Source: Petunia secreta (Eukaryota; Streptophyta; Magnoliopsida; Solanales; Solanaceae). Taken from it: a stretch of DNA of 64,000 bases. Below the pieces are notes generated by a model. That model was given only the letters and a program-made list of their open reading frames with translations, did no database searches and had not been told where the DNA came from. Both the position numbers and the translations under genes were made by a program. Positions 47,307 to 57,650 of this stretch are shown in pieces (position 1 is the first letter of the stretch; each line of letters starts with the position of its first letter). Where the stretch lies: positions 10,000,001 to 10,064,000 of the forward strand of contig JARKIP010000053.1 in NCBI GenBank assembly GCA_029990175.1. The letters run 5' to 3'.

Positions 47307-48531
47307 GGTTTAGTCCCGTGTTTCGAAATATTTTTTGTTTAGTTGTCATTTTACGCCGTTATAGTGGCGAATTTTTCAAGAACTCTTAGAATCTAATTTT
47401 GTGTCCGGGTTTGGTCTCAAGTATTAGAAAATAATTTGTCACAGTTTTGCGCCGTTATAATGGCGAAATTATGGCAATCTTTGGTGTTGAGTTTGTGTCC
47501 AAATCAAGTCCGTATTTTGAAAATAATTTATCGGCACTTTACGCGGTCATAATGGCCGATTTTAGAAACCAATTTTGTGTCTAATTTGTGTAATATTTTT
47601 GTGTCGTTGGGTCGTCCTAATTGCCAGATTTTGCAAATACTCTAAGATTCATTTTCAAATTGGATCGAAGTGTTTGTTTCAAAAATCATTTGTGCCCCAT
47701 CTTTACGATGTCGTAATGTTCGATTTTGGGATTGAAAATAAAAAAAAAATATTAAATTAAAAAAAAAAAAAGAAGATTTTGTTTTCATTATTCGTTCTAA
47801 AGTTCAGTTTGAATCTCGGGTTGAGTTTTAAATTTTCATTTTAAAAAAAAAAGAATAATTAGAAACCCACTTGATTTTGTTTTGTTTAAAGTCAAGTCAG
47901 GGTATAGACGATAAATTGTAATTTGCTAAGTCGCATTTTGTGTTGATCCTCGTGAAATAATCCGACTCCGCTAAATGTCGAGTCCCACTATTTTCACCGT
48001 CTGGGTGTACCCGCCCAATGTGTCAGTTTGTATATATCTTTGACTCGTGCATCATGTCAAGCATATTATTTTGAGTCGGTCTAGTATCGTTGTTAAAATC
48101 ATGTTTGTTGAGTCAGAAAGGACTTTTTGAAAGAAAAAAAATCAAACAAATGAAAGAAAATTGAAAAAAAAAATGTCTATTGAGTCGGTCTAGTGTCGTA
48201 GTTTAAATTTGTCTATTACTTTGATGTAAGGAATATTTGAAAAAAAAAACTCCAAGCTCGTCTTTGTTTTAAATTACGTGCCAGTTACAATTTTGTTCTA
48301 ATTTTGCTCAAGGCACGTAGCAATCTTTCGGGGATACGACCGGTATACTCGGCTTACGCCGTTAACAGTTTCGGGGATGACGCATAACAACCTTAGGCTG
48401 CAATCTGTGATTCTTTTTGTGCTAACCTAATTTGTTTGATTAGTTTAGAGTTGGAGATTTGGTACGGAATCCTGGCATCGACCCATCCGTACAGAACTAA
48501 ATCAAAGGGACCTGTGACTTCGCCTCTAGCC
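47307..48531 (+). other. Leader of G2
   Basis: Non-coding. It holds the same gccgttata-type repeats as the G1 leader (near 47350, 47450 and 47543) and A runs near 47740-47772 and 48130-48175. Confidence 0.65.
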
Positions 48532-50683
48532 ATGCCATCTGATGAAGAGAGGTCCGAGACCGGTGCCCAGGAACTCTTGGCACTGGAAAATGAGAGATTG
48601 ACTGGGGAAGTTGATACTTTGAAACAACTCGTGGCCGACATGCATCACGCACTGACCACAGGACGGGCACCTCCTCCTATTCCAACCGACCTAGATGGGG
48701 TTGTGCCGACAGCGGTACAACGAGCACCGGGCACATCTACGGCAGTTGAGGATCCCACTTATCCTACTAGTCTTGCCCCTGTCCGTGGCGTAACAAATGA
48801 AGTTGAAGTGCGTCCTCATGCACCACCTCCACCAGAGGGACAATATGGCCCACCTCCAACACAAGTTCCAGTTTTTCAGGGCCCAGCTAGGCCAGTCACG
48901 GCCAGGTGCAACAATGACCCACATCTTCAAGTTGGGGAGCAACCCTATGATCTGCCTCATGAATCCAATTTCCGGCAAAATGGTCCATATAATCAGGGTT
49001 TCCATCACGAGTCTCAAGTTGAGCTCGATCGGTTGGGGAAAATGGACGAGAGCGAGGTTTTGCGCAAAGTGAAGGGTTTAGAACAAGCTGTGAGAATTAT
49101 GCAGGGATATGGAGATCATTTCAACACTTCTTTCAAGGATCTTTGCCCTTTCCCTGAATTGCAATTGCCAGAGGGATTCACGGTGCCAAAGTTCGATCTA
49201 TACATTGGGCAAGGAGATCCAAGAGTTCATATGAAGACCTACTGCAACAAAATGAGAGGGGTCAAGAAAGACAAGCTGTTGATAGCCTACTTTTCCGAAA
49301 GCTTGGGGGGTGCAGCTGCTGAATGGTTCATGAAGCAGGATGTAACTAAATGGTTGGCATTTGATGACATGGCGCAGGCATTCTACGACCAGTACAAGTA
49401 CCACATTGAAGTTTTGCCAGATCGATCCTCTTTGGATGCGATAAAAAAGAAGCCAAGTGAAAGCTTTAGGGAGTACGCCCTCAGATGGCGCGAGCAGGCC
49501 GCTCGAGTGAGCCCCGCAATACCGGACGACGACATGGTCCGTTTGTTCATCGAGGCGCAGGATGAGGCGTTCTATGGTGCATTGATCGCTGCCTTTGGGA
49601 AATCGTTTAGTGAAGTCGTCAAAATGGGAGAAATGATTGAAAGAGGAATCAAGGCAGGCAAGATTGTCAGCCAAACAGCTTTGTGAGCCCAGGAAGAAGC
49701 CTTGGGGAAGAAGAATCAAGATGATGTAGCCATGGTGGGTTCGGGTTCACAAAAGTGGAGCGAGGAAAGATACAATCAAACCCACTCATACCAAGCTCCA
49801 CGAGTACACCCTCCACAACACTACTACACCCCCACAAAATCCGCAGTATTCCGTCCCTCCACCCCAATACTTAATCCAAACAGCACAGCCATATGCTCCA
49901 ATATCATCTTATCCGCAATGGCATGCTCCGGCCCCACATCTTATATATCCCATTCACCAAGCTCCACATAACCAATTCCAGCCTCCACCGAACCTTCCCC
50001 ACCGAACAAGAGGTCCTCCAGGCTTTCGCCCAAAGGTTGAGTATAAAAAGGTGCATCAAGTGAAAAAGAATGAGTTCACGCCAATTGGAGAATCGTATGC
50101 CGAACTTTTTCAGAAGTTGCAAGATTTGGACATACTGAAACCGATCAATGAAGGAATGCATCCTAGGGATAGGATTGACGACTCTCGTCAATGTGCTTAC
50201 CATTCAGGTGCACCGAGGCATGACACTGAGGATTGCCATTTTCTCAAGAAGGATATCTAAGCTTTGATTGATAACGATCGGATTCAAGTTGAGGGTTCAG
50301 ATGTACCAGATGTCAACCAGAACTCATTGCCCGTCCATGATGATGTGTATATGGTGGGAATGGTGGGTGTAGAAGATTTGAGAGTTGAATCTGCAATGCC
50401 GATAATATCTGTTGGTGAGGTGTCAGTTAGGGCCAATAAAATGCTAGTGACAATGAACTGTGTTCCTGAGATTGTGCTTGGGGTGGCAGACAAAGTAAGG
50501 TTTGAAGAAATGAAGAGGATGAACATGTCTCTCGAGAAACCAATTCCATTCATCAATCCCGAATAAGTGAAGTCTACCCTGATGGAAGTGGACAAAATGA
50601 GGAAAAGCAGAAGATGTTGCCAGATTTAGGGAATCTCTTTGGTATCAGCATGGTACATTTTGGTGAAAGGCTCAACAACTAAC
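48532..50683 (+). pseudogene. G2 gag with intact central Gag domain but several lesions
   Basis: The ATG at 48532 aligns with the G1 gag start. Order: N-terminal coiled segment (TLKQLVADMHHALTTGR), Pro-rich linker, then a retrotransposon-Gag core at about 49090-49690 (PEGFTVPKFDLYIGQGDPRV; AAEWFMKQDVTKWLAFDDMA; ESFREYALRWREQAARVSP). A TGA at 49684-49686, a frameshift before 50051 and a TAA just after 50257 interrupt the C-terminal part, which still shows the CX2HX5HX4C motif (CAYHSGAPRHDTEDC). There is no protease motif. The protein would form virus-like particles; this copy is broken. Confidence 0.85.
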
Positions 50684-52098
50684 ACAGGAAAACTAGCCCT
50701 GACTTGCAATTGAGTGGCTGTGAAATATTGTAGCTTGTTTTGCTAATCTTTCTATGTACTTGGTTATTTAAGGGTTGTAACCCAAGTGCATTATTTTGTT
50801 TATTTTGATGTTCAAACCCTTCTATCTTTAATTCAATGAAAGCGAGATCTTTCTCTCGTGTCGACATTATTCCTCTTATTTTCGTTCTCGGTCCTGTTTT
50901 CTTAGTATTCTGTCTTATGTTTTGTCGGCCTTTATAACATGACATGCGTGCGGAGTTTACGTCTTGATCTAAACACATGGTCTGACATTGTGAGCTATCT
51001 GAGTAGTAACGAGAGACAAAAGAGGGAGCGAAATAAGTTGGAAATTAATCTGTAGTTATCCGATAAGGGAGATCGGTGAGAAGTTCAAGATCATGCACGG
51101 TCGCTTCGACCGAAGTTGAAATACCAGTTTTGAGTACCATCAGTGAAGTAGAAGTCGATGACACGCGTGGATAAGTCTAGATCAATTCTTTGAATCATTA
51201 TTTGTGCGAGGCATTCTCGGGTCGGGATGACGAACGGCTTTCATTTCTTCTACCCAAACACTATATCCTTTTGTCAGTCATTTTTTAGTCTTGTTTTGGT
51301 TTTTCTTTGGCCTACCCTCCCTTGGAATCAATTTGATGTGATTAGAGAAAAAAAAAGAAAAAAAAAAGGAAAAGAAAAGAGAAAAGAGAAAACAAAAAAC
51401 AACAAAAATCTACATCAGTGGTATAGCTACGTCTGACCTGATTCCTCTCAAAAGGATACGTAGGCAACCATTCGGGTGCGGTCATAATAGGGGAAAGTTT
51501 ATTTTTTCCCTATTCCTTGTTGACGCAAAAGCTTGCCTCCAAGTTTGCGGCCAATGTCAAAAGAAATTCAAATCTCCAATGTATGCTAAACTGGGGCAGA
51601 AGTTTGTCTTCATTTTATTTTAAAAAAATAAAATAAAATAAAATAAAAACAAACTTCTATGTTTTGTACCATCTATTCATATGTTTCATGAGATATCAGT
51701 CTCGAAATCGAGGAAGAAACTCAAAGCACCCCAGTTTATCCTAAACTGGGGCAGAAGTTTAAGTTTTTTTTTTAAAGAAAAGGAGAAAGTCAATTCCTTT
51801 TGCTTTCTTTGTGTTCATCTCGGGGAAAAGTCTCAATATCCCCTATGTTTGCATATCAGAAAATTCAAAAAGATAATTCCTCGGGTTTTCAATAAATTGG
51901 GGCCTCAGTTAGTTATTATTTAAAAAAAAATGATTCCAAGGGTTGTAATATTTTACCAAGTCGTTGCATGAGATGCTTTCATACCGCTCTTCAAAACAAA
52001 GAAAAAATAATAATAGTAAAAAGAGAAAAAAGAAAAAAAGAAGGAATCCCCAATTTGCCTAAACTGGGGAAAAGTTTGGTTTCTTTTTCAAAAGCGGT
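50684..52098 (+). other. G2 internal region downstream of gag
   Basis: Non-coding, colinear with 570-1996 of G1 in reverse. It has A runs and repeated ctaaactggggcagaagttt phrases. It ends at the inversion breakpoint. Confidence 0.7.
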
Positions 52099-53218
52099 AT
52101 ATCTACACAAACATTGCAAGATTGAGAAACAATATGTATGATTTTTTTTTAAATATAAGATTATCAATTTTTAATTACTAATTTATAAAGATTTATGTCA
52201 TGCTTTGCCTAACCCAATAAATTTTTTATATTAGCTTGCCCCTTTTTTGTAATCACTATAGCAAGATTAATGTGGTCGGGTTTGTTAATGCTCGCAACTT
52301 GTTTGATGAAATGCCCCAAACAAACAATATTTTCTTATAACACCTTATTAATTACTATTATCAAAGCAATTCAAACCAACAAAAACTTATTCGTTTTAGG
52401 CATAATATGTTCTTCTCAACAATACAAAAGCAACAACACATTCCAAACAACACTACCAAACAATTCAAACAATCCCCAACAACTACAACAATCCCAAACA
52501 ACACAAACCTAACTTTATAATAGCTAACAACACCAAAAAAGTTCTTCAACATCAACAACAACTACAATAAACAAATTAACTAATAATTAACTATCTATGC
52601 AACATTATAGGCCGAAATTAAAAAATAATTTAAAAAACAATTAAATTCGAATTTAATAAAAAGAAACAAAAAACTTACCTCGAGGTTGATTTGTGCTCCA
52701 GTAGCACCTACTAATTATTCCCCACTAGTTATATGCTTAAGAACTACAAAAAAATTGAGTAAAAAAGTTAGGGTTTAAGTTTTAGAAAATAATTAAAATA
52801 ACCCTAAAACTAAGAATTTACCTTGAATTTCTTGTTATATGTAGTGTTTAGGAGGGTAGAATGTGTTTGATTTTTTTATTTTGGGGGTGGGTTATGGTGG
52901 TTTTCGGGTATAGAGGTTTGGGGGGGGGGTGTTTAGAGAGAATTTTAGTGTTTGGGGAAGAAGATAGAAATGGGGAAAGGGGGGTTCTGCTGAAAGTTAA
53001 AACGGGCCAATCGACCGACATTTCGACCGAAATTCGGTCGAAATCTTGTCGACCGAAATTGTTCGACCGAAAATCGGTCGAAATAGGTGTTCGACCGAAA
53101 ATCTTTGAGTTGAAATTCAATTAATTTATTTGTTCGACCGAAAATCGGTCGAAATAGGGGTTTGACCGATTTTCGGTCGAAATGCTGAGGTCGAAAATTA
53201 CTGTTTTTTTTAGTAGTG
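52099..53218 (-). mobile_element. CACTA transposon, 5' terminal portion
   Basis: On the minus strand it begins CACTACTAAAAAAAACAGTA (53218), followed by subterminal palindromes and about 1 kb of AT-rich leader. No gene is seen. The inner end at 52099 meets G2 sequence. Rejoined to 20552, it puts the breakpoint just at the N-terminus of TNP2. Confidence 0.88.
53010..53190. repeat. CACTA 5' subterminal palindromic repeats
   Basis: Several copies of ttcgaccgaaaatcggtcgaa and variants, the same family as at 26050-26350. Confidence 0.87.
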
Positions 53219-53221
53219 GTC
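53219..53221. repeat. CACTA target-site duplication (other copy)
   Basis: GTC next to the 53218 terminus, matching 26381-26383 in reverse. Confidence 0.8.
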
Positions 53222-54033
53222 CATGTCTAGGATCATATTCTTCTTCACAACAACTATTAATCCTAAGTTGTCATAAAAAAGAACTAAAAAAATAAAAAAG
53301 TAAACATCAGTTATCATCACACAATAAAAAGAAATAATACACTTTGCAACATTGGAGAAGCTAGGAAGATAATACCAAAAAATAATAAAATACAATGTAG
53401 CAACAAAATATTAGTTACGAGCTTTGGCATGCTTCATATTGATAAGCTCTTCTCGACATCGAGGTGGCAGATTTCCACCTTGCCAATCCCTTAACCGTTA
53501 TCTATATCCTCTATAAGGTGAAAGAAAACCATTTTCATTTGTATATCCTCATCACACAAATAATAATTAGCTATAATATAAACATAAGATTTAATTATAT
53601 TGATATATCATACTTTGTGATATAATGTGAATATATAAGCATATACATGACTTGCCCTCAGGGACTTTCAAACCGGATGTCCGTACTACAACATCTCATA
53701 ATACACGACCATCTGCAGTTAATCCTTCCCAACCAGGTAATACATAAATAAAATTGAGATTTCTGTCACAAACCCCGAGTACTTTAGTTGCTCACTTTTT
53801 CGTGTCCTGTATCTCGATTTATACATAGATGGAACTCTAATGCTCGTAAGTACCATCCAGTGCACCTAAAAAACTCTATAAAAATCATACAGTTATCTGA
53901 AACTATTACAACTTTTTATATAACTATATTTATTATGTTTTATCTATATGTTCATGTAGACTCAAATGAAAATTTTCTTATCTTAAATCTCCATCGATCT
54001 TCAGTCTCATTTTCAAGCACCGGCTTAGATTAA
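53222..54033 (-). pseudogene. PIF/Harbinger transposase pseudogene, C-terminal two thirds
   Basis: On the minus strand and in broken frames the DDE_Tnp_4-type domain is recognisable: PVLENETEDRWRFK (near 54015), the first-Asp block LGALDGTY (53848-53868), VLGVCDRNLNFIYVLPGWEG (near 53720-53785), NGFLSPYRGYR (near 53520), LPPRCREELINMKHAKARN (53404-53462) and a final block like SFSNVAKCIISFYCVM (near 53340). Stops and indels are frequent. The N-terminal part lies beyond the Athila element, at 61005-61140. Confidence 0.85.
54029..54033. repeat. Athila target-site duplication (left)
   Basis: ATTAA directly before the LTR, matching 61000-61004 directly after the right LTR. Confidence 0.9.
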
Positions 54034-55376
54034 TGATGTTTGCCATTTTATGCCTATATTTCCTTAATATTTCCGCATGTTTGAGCTTTTTATTCGCCCA
54101 TTTTATAGTTTATGAATGTGGTTTTGCACTAATTTTATGTCGTGTGTATGTAGGTTGTTATGCAGTGCAATTGGAGCTTTAAAGAGCATGATCGAGCAAG
54201 AAAATATTGGATTTTGATTGAGGATTGGATCGAGCACACGAAGGCACAACACGAAGCGAGCAAAGGAGCAAGGAAACAGAAAATTGCACTGGCGCCACAG
54301 GTGGCGCGCCGCGCCGCCCAAAGCGCTGCACTGCCTGGCGCGATTTCCCATGCGGTGAGGGGCAAAAGTGTGCACACTTCGACGGCCACTGGTTGTCTAG
54401 GCGCGGTCGTGGGCGCGGGGCGCCCGTTATAGCGCCCCTGGAGCATTTTGGAACTTCCTATTTCGTCTAGGCTTAGGTCTAACTTATTACCAGGCCTTTG
54501 TAAACCCTATAAATACTCTTTTACTTAGTTTTTGATAGAAGTTCAGACTTTGGAGCAAAATTGGAGAGCTCATAACATCTTGAACAAGGGTTTTTCTTCC
54601 TTCCATTAATCTATTACATCATTATTTCATTATTCCATCAAATCTTTGTGTTGTTATTATGAGTATGCGTGGCTAAATCTTACGTTCTAGGGTTAGAGTA
54701 TTTCATGAAAGTTGATGTTTGAAGATTGATTTCCATTAATTGAATCCCATAACGGATTGCTTATTCTTTCTTGATTTCACTTGTGTAATTGTCAGGGCCC
54801 GATTATTACACATTATCTATGGTTTTTAGATTGAACTCGAAAGAGGGAATTTAATTACGTAATAAGAAAGAATAGGGCTTGATTGTGAACCCGGGCATCG
54901 GAGAACCAATTTGTGAGTAGGATAGACATATACTTGCTCGCCTAGTTTAACTAATTACAGAATTCGTTAATGCGTGCACGTGATTCAACCCATAGACATA
55001 TAGGGATTGGAGTAGCCTGCATAGACCGTGAAGAATCAAAAGGTTTTCACGGGTACATTTACTCTGTTAGTAATCCAGGATTTGAGAAGTGGAATCAATT
55101 GGAAAACTCAACTGGATTGTTCGTAACTTTGACCCTGGACCGTCTCCTTATTACTGATAACAACCCATTTTTGCTCCATTGTTTGAATTCAGTTCTACCA
55201 TTTTAATTGTTGTTCTTTAGTTAATAAAATCTCCACTATTGGAAAAAGATCCTTGAATAGTTTATAGAAATTGTTTGCTAGAATTCAGTCTGAATAGTCC
55301 TCGTGCGAACGATACTCGATTTATCACTTTATTACTTGTCGACCACGTATACTTGCGTGTGCGTTTGGGAGAAACA
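54034..55376 (+). repeat. 5' LTR of the Athila element
   Basis: It starts TGATGTTTGCC and ends GGGAGAAACA. TATA box TATAAATA at 54508-54515. A GC-rich block (54290-54440) creates overlapping ORFs on both strands that recur in the other LTR. They are not genes. Confidence 0.93.
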
Positions 55377-55382
55377 AGTTTT

Positions 55383-55400
55383 TGGCGCCGTTGCCGGGGA
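55383..55400 (+). promoter_or_regulatory. Primer binding site of the Athila element
   Basis: TGGCGCCGTTGCCGGGGA, the site complementary to tRNA-Asp used by Athila-type elements, six bases after the LTR. Confidence 0.88.
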
Positions 55401-55518
55401 CTAAACAATTGACTGATTTCTTTTTGAACAGTTTATTATTTTCTATTCAGGTTTAATTTTTGTTTTGAGTTTTGTTTTGTTTCAGGTATTAGGTCCTGCT
55501 TGATCTTTACCTACAGGA

Positions 55519-57048
55519 ATGGCAGCAGAACTAGCTTTAGTTGTGCGAGATGTTGCTCTCCCCAGCCTGGAGGGGGTAGCCTCTAGCATAGTTAAGCTCG
55601 CTATCACCGGGCACTTTGAGATTAAGTCCGGCATGATTCAGTTGCTGCATGTGACTGGGCAATATGGTGGATTACTTCATGAAGATCCGCAGCAACACAT
55701 TCAGAATTTTCTGGAGATTATACACCAGCAGGAGTTCCTACTGATTATGTTCGCTTGACGTTGTTCCCGTTTTCACTGATTGGAGCAGCAAGAAAGTGGT
55801 TAAAGGCTGAAAAGTCTGGGTCTATCGCTACTTGGGAGGATTTGGCTAAGAAGTTCTTGGCTAAATTTTATCCATCTGCCAAGACAGCCCGGCTAAGGAG
55901 TGAAATTATGTCCTTCAGACAAATAGAAGGGGAGTCTTTGTATTCAGCCTGGGAGTGATTTAAAGCTTTATTGAGAGATTGTCCACACCACAACCAATCC
56001 AATGAGGTTGTTGCACATACTTTTGTTGAGGGGTTGAATGCGCATACTAAGATCGTGGTAGATGTTGCTGCTGGAGGCCAAGTATTAGCCTTAAATTTTG
56101 ACCAGATCTATGATTTGCTAGATAAGTTTTCGTAGAGCAATCCTAATTGGCAGGGAGATGGTAGAGCTATTACGCAGAAATCTGCAGGGGTACTTCAGTT
56201 AGATGCAGTGTCGGAGCTAAGGGCGAGGATGGATGCTATTTCCAATCAAATTAGCAAGCTAGCTCTGCCAAAGACTCAGCAACCAGTGGTTCCAGTGCAA
56301 CAACTCCAGAGTTTTTGTGAGGTTTGTGGTCAAGACCATGCTACAGAGGTTTGCTCCTCTAATCCAGAGTCAGTTTATTACGTGGGTAATCAAAACAGGC
56401 TGCAGGGTCAAAATCAGTTTGGTAATGCTTATTATCAAGGCAATATGAGATCCCCGAATAATTACCACCCACTTCCAGCTCCACCACAGCAGGTTAGCAT
56501 TTCAGTTGAAGATATGCTAAAGCAGATAATGGCGGGCCAGCAGAGAATGATAGCTGACACTGCAACCTATGCATAGGCCATACAAGATATTGCCAATGCT
56601 CGCAAGAACCTGGAGCACCAGTTGGGGCAGTTGGTGAGGGAAATAAGTACTGTTAAAAAAGAGCCTGAACAATGTCTTACAGTGACGTTAATTGAAGGTG
56701 GAGAGCTGATGGCCAAGTCTGAGGAGAGAGCTGAAATAGAAAAATTTGAAAAAGTGGAGAAGGTAAAGAAGAAAGAAGAGAGAAAGGAGGCACCTCTGCC
56801 GCCTCTACCATTCCCGCAGAGACTTATACCATCGAAGGATCTGGCCCAGTATAAAAAATTTGTGAGTATGTTGAAAGAACTTCAAGTTAATATTCCTTTG
56901 ACTAATGTGTTTGAATTGGTGCCATCCTTTGTGAAGTTCTTAAAAGAGATTTTAGTCAAGAAGAAAAAGCCTCAAGAGATAGATACAGTTGAGTTAGTTG
57001 AGGAGTGTAGCACAATCTTGAGCAAGCTACCTCCAAAACTTTAAGGAG
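55519..57048 (+). pseudogene. Athila gag, several lesions
   Basis: It begins at 55519 (MAAELALVVRDVALPSLEG). The Gag core contains TLFPFSLIGAARKWLKAEK, then TWEDLAKKFLAKFYPSAK, after a frameshift near 55725. A TGA at about 55957 and a TAG at about 56133 interrupt it, and a TAG at about 56575 follows the zinc motif CEVCGQDHATEVC (56317-56355). The C-terminal part has a charged coiled run (EKFEKVEKVKKKEERKEAPL) and a conserved Athila block (QYKKFVSMLKELQVNIPL). A frame change near 57043 leads into the protease. Confidence 0.88.
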
Positions 57049-57616
57049 GTTTACTATTCCTTGTACCATTGGAGGACATAATATTACTGGTGCATTGTGT
57101 GATCTGGGTGCGAGCATAAATCTCATGCCTCGCTCTGTTTGCAAAAGGTTAGGGCTAGGAGCAATTAAGCCCTCTTCAGTTACTCTTAAGATGGTAGATG
57201 GATCTCTCACTCACCCTGATGGTAAGTTGGAGGATGTGTTGCTTAAAGTTGGTAAGTTTACATTCTCTGCTGATTTTGTAGTCCTAGATTATGAAGAGGA
57301 CCGAATAGCTCCAATCAATTTGGGGAGACCATTCTTAGTCACCTCGAAGGAAATTATTGATATGGAGCTGGGTGAGATGACTGTTAGAGCACATGGAGAA
57401 AAGGTTACTTTCAAGGTGTATACTGAGAAGGAGCGCATAGCTAAGGTTGAAGAGTGCTCTATGATCGAATGTATCAGACAAGAACATGGAAGTACACCGC
57501 ATGTGAAGTTGAAGAGGGGTTCTCTTAAAGAAGGGAAGAAAGCAAAAGTTCGTCGTAAGAAGAGAAGACGTAAATGCTGGAAGTTAGCTAAAAATGTCGT
57601 CGTGCCACGACGTTAA
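57045..57616 (+). pseudogene. Athila aspartic protease joined to the end of pol
   Basis: The retroviral-type protease reads CDLGASINLMPRSVCKRLGL, with DLGAS as the active site (D-L-G in place of D-T/S-G, usual for Athila), then INLGRPFLVTSKEIIDMELG. After a Lys/Arg-rich tail the frame stops at 57616. In another frame TLTKALLGRQPEF (57610-57650) reads like the extreme C-terminus of an Athila polyprotein, so the whole RT-RNase H-integrase part appears to have been deleted between them. Confidence 0.85.
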
Positions 57617-57650
57617 CTAAGGCGCTTCTCGGGAGGCAACCCGAGTTTGT

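Larger units (their letters stand above)
45581..52098 (+). mobile_element. Pol-less Gypsy-like element G2, 5' portion (3' portion at 13451-20551)
   Basis: Truncated LTR, leader, gag and post-gag sequence are colinear with G1 but on the opposite strand. The match to G1 stops at 52098 in the phrase tcaaaagcggt and resumes at 20551 on the minus strand with aatcttgta. Only about 7 bp of the G1 order is missing at the join. No pol is found anywhere between gag and the 3' LTR. Confidence 0.9.

Noticed and set aside
20551..52098. Explaining the inversion by recombination between the inverted G2 LTRs
   Set aside because: LTR recombination would place breakpoints inside the LTRs. The observed breaks are in G2 internal sequence and in the CACTA leader.
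54103..54470. Overlapping ORFs on both strands in the GC-rich part of the Athila LTR (again at 59722-60089)
   Set aside because: A repeated LTR segment with high GC gives long frames by chance. No domain is visible.
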